Below, piece after piece: positions 1-11,419 of a DNA stretch of 64,000 nucleotides. The DNA comes from Cyprinodon diabolis (taxonomy: Eukaryota > Chordata > Actinopteri > Cyprinodontiformes > Cyprinodontidae). Where the stretch lies: positions 42,688,787 through 42,752,786 of the forward strand of contig CM060064.1 in NCBI GenBank assembly GCA_030533445.1, written 5' to 3'. Numbering within the stretch: the stretch's first letter is position 1; each line of letters opens with the position of its first letter. A program made the position numbers and the translations under genes. A model generated the notes under the pieces. That model did no database searches and was not told the origin of the DNA. It saw nothing but the letters and a program-made list of their open reading frames with translations.

Positions 1-384
1 TTACAATAATGCCCTGCTGCAAACACATGGCCAATATATTATATAGAACTCAGGAAAAGAATGTAATTTGATTGAATGAAGCTACAGCATATTTGTTTTA
101 CCCACTTAAATTTCTTTTAAAATGCAGAACAAACTCCTAATAATCTATGACGTGTCTGAAGATGTATTTAGCAAACTATACTATATATAAATAGATAAAC
201 AAGGGAAAAATCAGCTTGCCTTAAAGGTCATATATTATGCAAAGTTCAAATTATAAACATTTGTAACAGTCATATGTGTCCTGAAGCCTGTGTATGAGAT
301 TCACAAATAAAAAAAATATTTTCACCTCTGTCATTGCCTTTCTGTACCTCTGAGCTCTGATATTTACTCAAAATGGTCTATTTG

Positions 385-1188
385 AAAACGTAAAATAAGC
401 TGTCCAGAGCGGTCTGTATTTATTATTTACTTTATTATAAATAGTTTTTTACTCTTTTGCAGCTGAAATCATTAAAACATAAATACTTATAAATCTCATC
501 TTTCTGTCTTACTTTTGATTCTTCCTGCTAGTGGGAAAGAAAAGCAACAGAAATTCTCCATTAGTCTTTGACCTGAGCTGTTAGGATTTTCATTTGCTGG
601 ACGTGTGAGAATCTACACCAGCGCCACTCCTAGCTGTATATCCCTTGTATTTCTCAGAATATCTATCCTGGTATAGTATATTTACAGGCTGAAAAGACAT
701 TTTGATATAAGGAGTAAAATTGTAAGATTGTGTTTACTGCGGTCATGGGCTGATCATCAGATTAAAAAAAATAAAGAAAACGAATAATAACCCTAAATGT
801 TGTTCGAACACAGACTGTTCATTAAATTGTGAGATCTGGTTTTTAGCTCACATTAAACAAACCAATGGCTCTGTGCTGGGCAAATTTCCAACTCCTTAAT
901 AAAGTTACTGATCTACTCTATTCTTAGCTGTTCAGCATTTATATAAGCATGTTTTTTATATTTTCTTACCTCACCACTACTATTGTAGTACTATTCAGAG
1001 GATTTTAGTAAAATCTATCCACGATGCAAATAAGGATTACCTCATAAACACAGAAGCTGGCAGAAGTTTTATCAAATGAATATTTTTTTGATGTATGTTC
1101 AAGAACAAAAGTTCAGTTTAAGTTTTGATTGTTATGGTTTCTTACTTTTGAACACCACAGAAGCATAATTCATTTCCTCCTCTGCCAT
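385..1188 (-). pseudogene. Gene E: 5' end of a C-type lectin-like receptor gene (partial, probably decayed)
   Basis: Two exons are seen by homology to gene C. Exon 1 coding (1188 down to 1146) is open and reads MAEEEMNYASVVFK, followed by a good GTAAG donor. Its tyrosine motif MNYASV is ITIM-like, but has Met instead of I/V/L/S at -2. The exon 2 equivalent starts at 462 after a CAG acceptor. Its fourth complete codon is TAA where gene C has GAA, its charged residues are lost (TIYNKV instead of TIYDEV), and no donor exists at the expected place near 385. The intron between them, and the DNA up to about 1330, matches 31980-33250 around gene C. The rest of the gene would lie left of base 1. Exon 2 is phase 1/1, so skipping it would restore frame; the locus may be a pseudogene or use a shorter tail. 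Confidence 0.6.
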
Positions 1189-1339
1189 CTATAGTGTTAC
1201 TTTGAAAAATGACTTGACTTAAACCGGAACACCTCTTAGGTTGAGTAACATAGCAGATGGGTGTAGTTTTATTTCCTCTGAGGCAAGCCTTCCACCTATA
1301 GATCTTTTTTTTTTGGCTGCAGACATTTACATGGAATGA

Positions 1340-2560
1340 CTTAAGGTAACATGACTATCTTAGACACATCTCTGCAACTATAAACAAGGCTAAACAGATA
1401 ATGGCTGCTTGATTGGTCAGGATTTTGCACTCAAATAATTTTAGATTTTTCTCACTACATCTAAAGTTAACGGTCTTGGGGGAAAAAAGTAGCCAGTTCT
1501 TATCAAAAAAGTTTCCAGGTCTCAGCTTTTTGAATAATACATTGGTCACAGGAAAACGATGGAGCTCTTAAAAAAAAAAAAATTAAATCTTTACAAACTG
1601 AGAAGATATTTGGGTTTATAAATGCAAAAATGTCTTGAAAATATCTTGCAGATTGTGTTACTGAATTAAATCCATAATTCCTATATGTTTTAGGTATAAC
1701 CCAATCCGCAGCCACAATAGAGTTTAAGTAATGATTTATCTGAGCTGATTGTTTTCTACTTTCGGCTGCTTTAGATTACCATTCAAATGTAAAATAATAA
1801 CAACTATAGGTAATACTATATTGACTCCATAAGAGGTCTGATTCTTTAAAAACGGATGCATTACAGTTTGTCCAATTGTAATTGTCATATGATGACATCA
1901 TAAGAAGGGGCAGGGGCCCCAGCAGATCTGAACACGTGGGCAGACCCACCATAGACATAATATGAGAGTAGAACCCACATCCATTGCTTTTGCCTATTGG
2001 CGCTGACGTGATTTGGTGGTGCCATCTTGGGGCGGAAATGTGTTGAGCAGGCACAGAATCCGCTTTGATGAACTTGAATTCACTGAATATTTAACAAAAT
2101 TTTACGGTTATGCATTTTTGCTGAAAACAAACAAATGGTTCAGTGTAATGTATATTCTATATGGGTTTAAGAATAAGGGAATATTCTAATAAGATGTATG
2201 TTGCAAAGCAAAGCCACTCATACATTTCTGCAGTTCTATATTTATTTTTTATTTTGTTATTGTTGCTATATACATACTCATATTTATACAGGTATACAGC
2301 TGGGTGCCGTCTGAAAGGGAGCATGATTGCTCCATTGAAGTTTATTTTTTATTTTGTTGTGCTTCGTTTTTAGTTTTCAAGAAAAATAAACCAGGATTAA
2401 TCCAGAATTTAATGAGCCTTTTGTGTGTCTGTAAATAACACAGAGGCCTAAACAAGCCAAAAGCTCACAGAACTGAGAATCTATCTTCATCAACCTGACC
2501 AGGCTACAGGAAAACGTCATCGTCCTCAGAGGGTTAACATCAGCTGGTGCCTATCTCCAG
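1340..2560. other. Intergenic AT-rich DNA
   Basis: No convincing exon, RNA gene or complete repeat was recognised between the 5' end of gene E and the dispersed repeat at 2562. The open frames present are short, lack domain motifs and have no paralogue elsewhere in the window. Confidence 0.5.
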
Positions 2561-2561
2561 C

Positions 2562-2614
2562 AGTCAATGGGCGAGAGGCGGGGTACACCCTGGACAGGTC
2601 GCCAGTCCATCGCA
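2562..2614 (+). repeat. Fragment of a dispersed fish repeat
   Basis: The stretch contains the phrase GGCGGGGTACACCCTGGACA followed by a GTCGCCAGTCCATCGC tail. I recognise this as a very common interspersed fragment of fish genomes, probably the 3' part of a LINE or derived SINE. It abuts a TA microsatellite. Confidence 0.5.

Positions 2615-2615
<1 letters not shown>

Positions 2616-2702
<87 letters not shown>
2616..2702. repeat. (TA)n microsatellite
   Basis: About 43 uninterrupted TA dinucleotides directly follow the dispersed repeat fragment. Long open frames of alternating Tyr-Ile here are artefacts of the repeat. Confidence 0.98.
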
Positions 2703-2706
<4 letters not shown>

Positions 2707-2759
2707 TAAATCAGTTAGCCTTTTACAACAGAAACATCAAATTCAGTGAGTCTTTTCTC

Positions 2760-3277
2760 ATCTCTTTTTGTATAAATGTTAATAAATGTTACTTTAGTTA
2801 ATTTTTTGCTCCTCATAATGGTGAAGCTAATCACAGCACATAAAGCTTAGAAGGGAGGAAAAAAGTGCGGACAGACATTTGAAATCAGAAGACGTTAGTA
2901 CAGAGAGGAGATCTGGGACACAACAAAGCATCACCTTTGGAACATTAATGTAGTTTTTAATTTTGTTTTCAGTATATGAAGTAGATGTAGGATTTGATAT
3001 ATTTTAAAGATGTGCACTGCTTAAAGCATGATTTCTTATTCTATAGTCGCAAAAACAGACTTTTCATATACTACTTCATATATTTTTAATTGGGAGAGCA
3101 ACAGAAAATAAAAATCAAGCCTTGGTAAATGTGGATAAGTATATATATATATATATATGTTAGATAGTATATCTAACATAAAAAGAGCAACTTTTTTCCT
3201 CAATATTTTAGTTTTATTTGCAATCAAATTTTAATGTTTATTTACATTTGAATGCCTTTTAGTATTTTAAATGTGAC
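2760..3277 (-). repeat. 3' flank of gene A, duplicated behind genes B and D
   Basis: This segment matches 21800-22315 (behind gene B) and 35380-35882 (behind gene D). Shared phrases include GTGAAGCTAATC, CACATAAAGCTTA and GGACAGACATTT. It therefore belongs to the duplicated receptor block. A minus-strand AATAAA (3242-3237), about 40 bases past the stop of gene A, is a possible poly(A) signal. Confidence 0.75.
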
Positions 3278-6200
3278 CTAATTAACAGTTAAAGCCTTCC
3301 TCTCACAGATCCAGGCATTCTTCTCATCACAGCTAACTGATCTCCATCCTCTGCCTTGGAGAACAGTCACACACTGACCATCAGTTGCATTTTGTTTTAT
3401 CCAGCTCCTGAAGAGAAACATCAGTTAGATATAAAATTAATACATTTTATAGAATTAATAGAATAGGAAAGTTTGTGTCTCTCACGTATTGATCAGTTCA
3501 GCCCCGTTGATCCATTTCCATTTTCCTTGAACAGCTCTCAGGCCAATCCAGTATCCAGTAATGCCCTTTATAGCAGGACTAAATTTGTTGTTTATCTCAC
3601 CCTATGTTTGACATGACAACAATAAAGATAGGGATTTAAAAACTGTACATGTATGATTAACAGTTTGTTAATAAAACTTTGTTAAATTTAACACAAGCTT
3701 TTAACCTTTTTCACATCATTTTCTACAACAGTCAGATCTGAAACCTTTCCTCTACAGTTTTCTCTTGCTTCAGTCCAGTTTTTTCTACCCTTTTCCACTT
3801 CATCATTATATGCATAGCAGTTGGTTTGGAATTGAAGCCATCCTTTCTGACAAGGGTCACACTTTCTGCCTTAAACAAAAGAGATAACCAAAATGTTTAG
3901 CTGCAAAATGCTATTATTGTCTGTTGCTTTTAAATATCAGGAGATCTGTTCTTACCATTTGTTTCTTTGGGACAGTATACATCAATGCTCCACTGAGCTC
4001 TGCTGACATTAAGCTCATTGTTAATTTCCTTCAGCTTTTCTATTTGTCCGTTCAGGGTTTCCTTCTCTTCCTCCAACTCATTGTTTTTCTTTTCCACTTG
4101 ATGAAGTTCTTTCATAAGATAAGTGTGAACTAAAACAAAAACAAACAAACACAGTAATGCAGTGGAGCACTTAATCTTTATCGGTTATCCTTTTGTCGTC
4201 AGGTTTTTGACCTAAATAATTTGAGTTGATAACTTGATGTGCAAATGTAAGAAGAATAAATCAATCTGCAAAAAACTGATTATTTTAATGTTCTCTAAAT
4301 TTTTTAGGCTGGAAGTAGATGGACTGATTACACATCATATGAAATAAGAAAAGTTATTTACCTGATTTATTTTAGAAAATAATCATAGATTACAAAGTTA
4401 TGCTTATAGTGTTAACAGTCTAGAAAATAAACACCATAAAAAGACAATAGGCCTTTAAAGAGAAGCTTGTTATAGCCGTTTCTGGCTCCCACATCCATAA
4501 GGGCCTCTTATACCAATGGCTGCCAGGCAATCAAAACCCAGGTATTCGACCCCTCTAGGCCAGATTCCCCCCCAACTGCAGGTTGCCGACTGCAGGCATA
4601 GGCCGCATGTAGGGTAAGGGTAGACCCACACCACAGTCCAAGATGTATCTTGGAGGGGCCAAACACTCCAATGTCCCAGACCCCCACCCAGTCCCAGGAA
4701 CCGGCATCCCCCATCCCAGCAGATGGACCAGACATCGAAGCCATAGGACGGGAGCCAAAGGCTGGAGAGCCCAAGGAGAGCCAGCAAATGCAGCCAAGCC
4801 ATGACCAACCCCAAGGGTCCAGCCCATCCCCAAGTGGAGCGGAGACAAAAGAGGTGTTAAAGACCCCAGGCCAGCCCCCCCTCCTGCCTGGATGTATGCA
4901 TCCCAAATGGTCATGAGCACCGGAAACAAAGCCAGAAAGCCTGATCCGTCTCCAGTGCCCCAAATATGCCCACCTTAAAGCCCTACATATGTACTGTATG
5001 TCTTGAACATTTTATAAATGATGCTGACTAATGTGTTATGTAAATGGGGCATAGGCCATCATCACCAGCATGGGAGGACCCACCATGGTGATGATTTCCT
5101 CCCCAATATCCTATGCTTAGTGTGGTGTGAAAGATCAGGTGGGGGGAAGCATCAGAGATGGGGAGCAAAGAATTGGGGAGCAGGGTTCTTCCAGGGAGCC
5201 AGCTCCCCTACTCGGCCCAATAGGCACCCTGTTCTCCACCCTCCACCAAGGGAGCAAGGCGCCAAGCACCAGGGGGCAGACCTCAACCCCTTAACATTGT
5301 TGCATAACCAAGCCCCCAACCCACAGTAGGGATCCCACCAAGGGCAGGCCACCCAATGGAACCCAGACACCACCGCCAGGCCGGTAACCATGTCTGCTGA
5401 CACAGAACCCTGAAAGACCATGCACCCAGCCTCCAGAGGTTCCCAATGCCCACCTTTGCAGGAGGAGCCCGGCTTACATCTAACCCTCCCAGCGTCCCTC
5501 ACCAGGAAGCCTCCTAACTCCATGTGCCCAGATGCACTCCACATCAGCCCTAGTACCCTACTTGTCCGAGCCACAGGCCACACACCCCGAATAGGAAAGG
5601 TAGCCGATGTTAGGTATCCAGAGAAATTGATATAGTGATGAGGCAGAGGTTATTACTGGTTATCATCTGTGATAAAGTTCATAGTTTTCCATAATGTAAT
5701 GATAAAACTTGAACATTCATAAAACAATATGGCGGCGCCCTGCTCGGCTTTGGCAGACAGCGCAGTTAGCCTGGACGGGCTGACAACATTCTCCAGTCTC
5801 CAGTCACTGCTCTGCAGACATTGAACTCCTGACTGTGAGATGCCGACCCTTTTACCTGCCACGTGAATTCACCATTGTTGCTGTTTACATCCCACCCAGC
5901 GGCAACACGAAGCAAGCCCTCAGTGTTCTCTACCATAACATCACGGACATGCAAGCCACACAGCCGGAAGGTGTTTTTATTGTTGCTGGAGACTTCAACC
6001 AGGCCAACATGAAGACCGTGCTTCCAACCTTTTACCAACACGGGGACTTTGCTTCAAGAGGGGAGAACACGCTGGACCTTGTTTACACCAACATAAAGAA
6101 GGCATACAGAGCAGCCCTCTGCCCCCACCTGGGCCCCTCAGACCATCTCTCTGTCATGCTAATTCCTGCATACCAGCCCCGGCTCATCAGAGAAAAACCT

Positions 6201-9200
6201 GCAGTGAAGAAGGTGTGGGTATGGCCTGTGGTAGCGATGTCTGCACTGCAGGACTTTTTTGAGTGCACTGAATGAAGCATCTTCAAGGAGGCTGCAACTG
6301 ACAACCAGCGCACCAACGTGGAGGAGTACGCTGCATCAGTGTCCGACTACATCAGTTGGTGCATGAATAACGAGACGGCAACAAAAACAATAGTCACTCG
6401 GGCAAACCAGAAACTTTGGATGACCAAGGAGATGCGAACGAAGCTGAGAGAACAAAATGCTGCGTTCAAATCTGGAGATGCTGTGGCTCACAGGTCTGCT
6501 AGGGCTCACCAGAATCAGAGACGCCAAGCGGGCCTACAGCTGGAAAATCCAAGGTCTCTTTCAAGACTCCAACAACACCAGGACACTGTGGCAGGGCATT
6601 CAGTCTGTCATAGACTACAAACCCACACCTTCATCCTGCCAGAACGACACTGGCTTCCTCAATGAGCTCAACAACTTCTCCGAAAGATTTGAGGAGCTGA
6701 ACTCCAACCCTGCGAGGAAAGTGACACCACTCCTGGATGAACAGGCGCTCAGACTGGAAACATCAGCATTGCGGAAAGTTCTGAGGAAGGTCAACGCGCG
6801 GAAAGCTGCAGGTCCTGACAACATTCCAGGTCGGCTGATCAAACAAATGCTCGGACCAGCTGACCCACGGGCTCAAAGACATCTTCAACACCTCCCTGGA
6901 CGAGGCCATCGTCCCACGGTGCTTCAAGTCTGCCACTGTCGTTCCGGTCCCAAAGACAACCACCATCACTTGCCTTAACGACTTCTGCCCCGTCGCACTC
7001 ACATCCTCCATCATGAAGTGCTTCAAAAGACTTGTTAAGGACCACATTATCTCCATGCTCCCCCCATCACACGACCAGTTCCAGTTTGCATACCAGTCCA
7101 AGCACAGTGCGGAGGATGGAGTCTCCACTGCTCTCCACCTGAGCCTGGAGCGCCTGGAGGAAAAGAACACCCACGTGCGGATGCCGTTCCTGGACTTCAG
7201 CTCATCATTCAACATGATCATCCCCCAGGACCTGGTAGGCAAACTGGGCCCCTTAGCAATAAACACCCCCCTCTGCAACTGGCTGCTGGACTTCGTCACT
7301 GACAGAACCCAGGCTGTCCGAGTGGGGAACAACACCTCCGACGTCATCACCTTGAACACCGTCACCCCCCAGGGCTGTGTCCTGAGCTCCCTGCTGTTCA
7401 CCCTGATGACCCACGACTGCCGTTCATGCCTCAGGTCCAATCACATCCTGAAGTACGTGAATGACACCACAGTAATGAGCCTAATCCGGGACAACAACTA
7501 GGCGGCCTACAGTGAGGAGGTGTGGCATCTGGTGGACTGGTGCAGAGGGAACAACCTGATCCTTACGTCAAATAGGCCAAAGAGATTATCATCGACTTCA
7601 GGAAATCCAGACCCACCCACACACCCCTCCTCATCAACGACTCAGCTGTGGATGTCGTCAGTAGCACCAAGTTCCTGGGGGTGCACATCACTGACAACCT
7701 CAGCTGGTCACCCCACATCTCCTCACTGGTGAAGAAAGGCCAGCAGCGCTTGCACTTCCCGCGTCGTATGAAGAGAGCATCCCTCCCGCCCCCCATCCTT
7801 CAGACCTTCTACACAATAAATTAATTTTGTATCAAGTAGTTTTACTGATAATGTTTGCTTGATAATGTTAAAACCTATTAACTTTTCAAGATTAGTTTTA
7901 ACACCTTGTTGGCAAAACGCCATGTCTATTATTGCTTTAACCAGAATAAAAAAAATACCTTTAAGAGAAATCTGATTTCATAAAGATGGACTCTGAGTTT
8001 TAAAGCCTCAGAAGTCTCAGAAGTCATTGTCTGTCCAAACATTTCAATACATAAAAGCATTTTATAACTTCTTTTTGCATAATTTATGTAACGTTCATTT
8101 TGTTCCAAATCTGTTTTTAAAATAATATCAATCTGACTTAAGTCTAACTTATAAAGTTAATTGATGGCATAGATAAATTGATATTGCTCTATAAAACAGT
8201 ACTTACAAAACACAGCGGCTATGACTCCCAACACCAAAATGATAATGAAAGTCACCAAGCAACAAGCCAGCATCTGACGGCAGCCATCTGTTCTTCCTGC
8301 TTCCTTCTCTGATAAAAGTCCAGCTGTGATCAAACAACGCCTTTGATTAAATATCTATATTAAGCAAATTTTATTCATCACAAAATGTGCTTAAAAACCA
8401 AACTTTCTTTCAGATGTTCTCCTATCCAGTCTTTATTAATTCTGGTAGCTCACACTAGAACCTATCCTCTATTAAAGTTTAAAAACTCATCCAAATAAAG
8501 CCCGAAACAAGTAAGATAGTAAATTAATTTCTTACTCAACATTGTTTTCTCTTTTGTGTTCTTTGAGTTTGAGTTGTTTTCATCAGAATGTTTTAAGTAC
8601 ACCTTTTTATTAGATTAAAAGTGGAGCAGACCCTCCAGCTAAAGGGCAATTTAGAGTGTAGTGCTTAACAAGTACAGGTATTTCTAACCTGATCAAGCAC
8701 TTTGTGTTATCTCTAAATTGAATCGTATCTGACCCACAAATAATGAGAAATCTAGAACTTTATAGCATGTATTGGAAAAAGAACTTCCAACAGACCACCT
8801 GAGAATAAAGATAAAAAAATTAAATGTTAATAAAAAAAAACAAAAAAAAAACAATCCACAAAAGATTTCTCTCTTTTGCTGGAAAATATAACAGATCAGA
8901 TACTGGGTTCTTACCCTGTGCTAACAAACCAGAATATGTTATTTTTCTGTAGTTCAGATGAACCACTGCCCGTCTGGGTACTTTTTATTTAGCAGTCTTT
9001 GTCCAAAATAGATTTCTAGGAGATTATAAGCAATAAATTTAATGACTATTTAATTATTCCTTACATTTTTAAAACAAAGGTTACTCGTTGCTCTTGGCTT
9101 CAGTTTAATGTTTATAAATATTTATTTTACGTCATGTGCGCCATTCAATGCAGATCATTGACGCCATCCACATCTAGTGAAAACTAGATGCACTATAAAC

Positions 9201-10891
9201 TATTCTGCACTAGTAATTGGATTGGAGTCATGTAACGCAAACACTCATTGGTTAGCTAAAGGAAATCATCAGAAGCAAGCAGGTGTTCTTCAAACTGCAA
9301 ACGTGAATTGTCTATGCCATGCTACGATGCTGAAATGTCTGAAAGGTCGGACACAGGCGAGAGTGTATCGGGAGATGGAGACCAACAAGACCTCCCTCAT
9401 CTTTTGCACTATCTCAAAGAATTTTTCAAAATAGTCGAAAAATTGCTTTCAATTCATATAGTGGCAAAGGTTACTTTATACTTTTATACTTCAAGTAATT
9501 TTTGGAGCACATACTTTTTCACTTTTACTTGAGTAAAGAGGTCAAGTTGATACTTTAACTTTTACCAGAGTATTTTTAAACTGCAGTATCTATACCTCTG
9601 CTTAAGTAACAGATGTGTGTACTTTTGACACCACTGCCCAACAGTTATGCTTGTGGACAGTTGTAACAAGCCAAAGAGAATCTGTTTATGCATTAAGGAC
9701 AGCATGCAGTCTTTCTACAAGAACACCCACGATTGGGATTCAAACCCAGGATGTTTGCTCTAATCGCTGCTTCACTGCGCAGCTTATTGAGCTAAACCTA
9801 TGAATGTAATTCAGTAATTAGTGCATGAATTTAATGAAACATACTGTATAGAGGTTTTTTTTATATGAAGGTTGTCATGCTAGTTTGTTTAAATCTGTTT
9901 TCAAATGGTTCTAAAAATGTGTAAATATGTAAGATTATGCAGAACAGTTCTAGCAGAATACTGTTAAAAATATTTAACAGGTCACAGCAATTAGTATCTG
10001 TTGAACCCTGATTATGTCTGAAACAGTTTAACAAATATTAAACTGCGACAGTAATGGATGAATGTTAAACTGTACAATTAGAAATAAAAAGTCAGATTCA
10101 TGTTATGACAGCAGCTGAAGGTCGAGCTGTGGGCGTCACCTCAATGCCTGGTGTTTGGCAAAAGCGACTGCATACTGATGTTTGCAGAGACACATTTAAA
10201 ACTTTAGGGGGTCAGGTATTGAGGAATGGAGTTTTGGATTCCAATGTAACAGCATTTTGTTGTTAAAAAAAAAAATTCCAATTGTTTTACGGCAAACATT
10301 TAGGGCCAGCAGTCTGTTGAGTTGGTTCTTTTCGCTGCCTTGCTTCATCATAAATAGTACCTTCCTCCTTTGCAGCTGAAATCATTCAAATGATGAATCC
10401 CTTCTATCTTACTTTTGATTCTTTTCGAAGTTTCGGATTAAAATTTGAAGTTTAACTTTGACATAGATACCAGAAGCTTAATGATTATCATCAAGACTAT
10501 GATACTCCACCAATGTTCTACCTGGGGTAGCTCTTATGTTCTTCTTAGGACTTCCTGCTACATTTTGATAGACAGATTCTTCAGTTTCCTCTGAAAGACA
10601 CACAAAAAAATACAATATCCTCTAAACCAAAGGTTGTTCTTAAAAGAGCAGCAGTTAATAGTTTACTTTCTATTTTCTGGCTTTGATCAGGTTTGTTCAT
10701 CTTTTGTGTGTCTGAATTAATCCCCCCCCCCCCCCCACAAATTGTACATTTAGGGATCAATTAAGATGATAAAATGTTCTGAATATACTGTAACTGAAAA
10801 CAAAAACCTTTATGCGGTGCCTCTTACCTGCAGATAACCGAACATTTGGGTTCTCAAATGCACCATGCAAACATTGAGCTTTTCTGTCCAT
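3278..10891 (-). CDS. Gene A: ITIM-bearing C-type lectin-like receptor (mosaic gene)
   Basis: Seven coding exons (high to low): 10891-10828, 10590-10522, 8323-8207, 4129-3956, 3869-3706, 3601-3486, 3407-3278. All have AG/GT borders, and together they total 834 bp, 277 aa. Start is [15 protein letters not shown]. The tail has one canonical ITIM, SVYQNV (Tyr29). A hydrophobic uncharged helix at about 63-83 makes it a type II membrane protein. A short coiled-coil stalk (heptads such as [15 protein letters not shown]) ends in [11 protein letters not shown]. The CTLD (Cys145 to about 270) starts C-x2-C-x3-W (long form) and has YWIGL, WKWING and [21 protein letters not shown] and WND are absent, so calcium-dependent sugar binding is unlikely. 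Probable role: inhibitory receptor of leukocytes. Exons 1-2 resemble gene B, the TM exon gene C, and the stalk/CTLD genes B and D; the 4.1-kb TM-stalk intron holds a dead LINE. Confidence 0.85.
4472..5640. repeat. GC-rich insertion block in the gene A intron
   Basis: Homology to gene B's intron stops abruptly after AAGCTTGTT at 4471, and a C- and A-rich, GC-rich block begins, full of CCCAGG and GCCACC-like phrases. It runs up to the LINE at about 5700 and may be the 5' region of that element or a separate insertion. The open frames here on both strands show no domain I recognise. Its base composition is far from the AT-rich introns around it. Confidence 0.5.
5700..7818 (+). mobile_element. 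Decayed L2/CR1-group LINE (endonuclease + reverse transcriptase)
   Basis: Non-LTR retrotransposon remnant in several frames. The endonuclease part (about 5835-6275) shows [20 protein letters not shown] and SDHLSV, typical of AP-endonuclease domains. A TGA ends that frame. The linker and early RT continue in another frame (6457-6870, with [11 protein letters not shown]), and the RT core lies in a third (about 6900-7501, with [25 protein letters not shown]). The catalytic box reads YVND instead of YADD, so the copy is dead on that ground too. A TAG at 7499-7501 and a further frameshift precede NDSAVDVV...FLGVHI. The element breaks off at about 7818, where gene C-like intron DNA resumes. It lies antisense to gene A. 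Family from memory: L2/Rex1/Maui type. Confidence 0.85.
9440..9635. repeat. Dispersed fish repeat (TACTTTTACTTGAGTA type)
   Basis: The stretch holds CACTTTTACTTGAGTAAA, ACTTTAACTTTTACCAGAGTA and CTCTGCTTAAGTAACAG. These are phrases of a MITE-like repeat that I recognise as widespread in fish. It is absent at the corresponding place in gene C, so it was inserted into the gene A copy. Exact ends were not resolved. Confidence 0.45.
10298..10375 (-). pseudogene. Cassette exon in gene A intron, homologous to gene C exon 2
   Basis: This 78-bp open exon has phase 1/1 borders. It follows a TTTCAG acceptor and ends at a GT, but the donor is poor (T at -1, then GTTTGC; gene C has G and GTATGT). It encodes [20 protein letters not shown] plus a few residues. 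The ITIM-like TIYDEV of gene C is here TIYDEA, with the key +3 valine lost. Splicing it between 10522 and 8323 keeps the frame and would lengthen protein A by 26 residues. It may be an optional exon or one being lost. Confidence 0.6.
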
Positions 10892-11030
10892 TTTGTAAAA
10901 GTTTGAGTATGTCAAATGAAGACTGAACAGAAGAGTTGAAGAACGTCAGAGTTTTTATCCCCAAATAGACTGCTTGGTTCTGCTTTTGCGACGTATTTAA
11001 AATCAATAGAAAGTAACACCTTTTCAAGAG
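10892..11030 (-). promoter_or_regulatory. Putative promoter of gene A
   Basis: Upstream of the gene A start, the minus strand keeps a stretch also found upstream of gene B: ACGTCGCAAAAGCAGAAC (about 10995-10978), against ACGTCATAAAAGCAGAAC in gene B (about 26465-26448). ACGTCA is a CRE half site in B and has one change in A. A TATA-like GATAAAAAC lies nearer the start in A. This is inference from paralogue conservation only. Confidence 0.35.
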
Positions 11031-11044
11031 CTAAGACCCACTTC

Positions 11045-11107
11045 CTTTCTTCTCAACAACATTTGGGTGCTCAGATGCACCATGCAGACCAGAGCTTTTC
11101 TGTCCAT
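11045..11107 (-). pseudogene. Relic copy of receptor exon 1
   Basis: The minus strand reads ATGGACAGAAAAGCTC and then GTCTGCATGGTGCATCTGAG, as in exon 1 of genes A and B, but a net one-base deletion after GCTC shifts the frame (MDRKALVCMVHLS). The leader CTTTTACAGA before the ATG is also kept. It lies about 210 bp upstream of the working exon 1 of gene A and abuts a decayed hAT MITE. It is a dead duplicate exon. Confidence 0.75.
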
Positions 11108-11119
11108 TCTGTAAAAGTT

Positions 11120-11415
11120 TCATCCAGAACTGCATACTACTTGGATGTAAAATAATTGCCATCATGGCTTTATCAAGCTGCTGCCTTCCTTTGTGAAGTA
11201 GGAAAAACACCAATACAAAGTGAATCCAGTAGAACTGTTTATTGCCTACCTGGAATGAGTGACAATAATTGAATAAACTTTTGGATCTCAAAATGGTATC
11301 GGTGCCCTATTTGTTGGTACTCGCCTAAATCAATGACACCATTTTAGTGCTGGATCGGGGCCCTGGCCGATACTGGTATAGCTATCGGTACAAGACTACT
11401 AGTGACACTATTTCC
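11120..11415 (-). mobile_element. Decayed, truncated hAT-type MITE
   Basis: Read on the minus strand, this matches the MITE at 42684-43078, from its TAGTGT end (11415) through CCAACAAATAGGGCACCGAT, TTTATTCAATTATTGTCAC and GGCAATAAACAGTTCTAC to GTAGTATGCAGTTCT. It lacks the other terminal inverted repeat, and the relic exon 1 begins beyond it. Confidence 0.75.
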
Positions 11416-11419
11416 TGTA

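Larger units (their letters stand above)
7820..10425 (-). repeat. Gene C/E-like segment inside gene A
   Basis: From TATCAAGTAGTTT at 7831 rightwards, the intron, TM exon and next intron follow the DNA of gene C from 29700 to about 32000. For example, 8207-8323 matches 30011-30127, and 9650-9810 matches 30410-30560. The likeness ends near 10425, beyond which gene B-like DNA (exons 2 and 1) begins. A block of foreign repeat, about 9440-9630, interrupts it. Confidence 0.75.

Noticed and set aside
2547..2801. 84-codon frame through the TA repeat
   Set aside because: A translation of (TA)n.
4508..5583. Long overlapping frames in the GC-rich block of the gene A intron
   Set aside because: Open on both strands because of low stop-codon content; proline/glycine/tryptophan-rich products without motifs.
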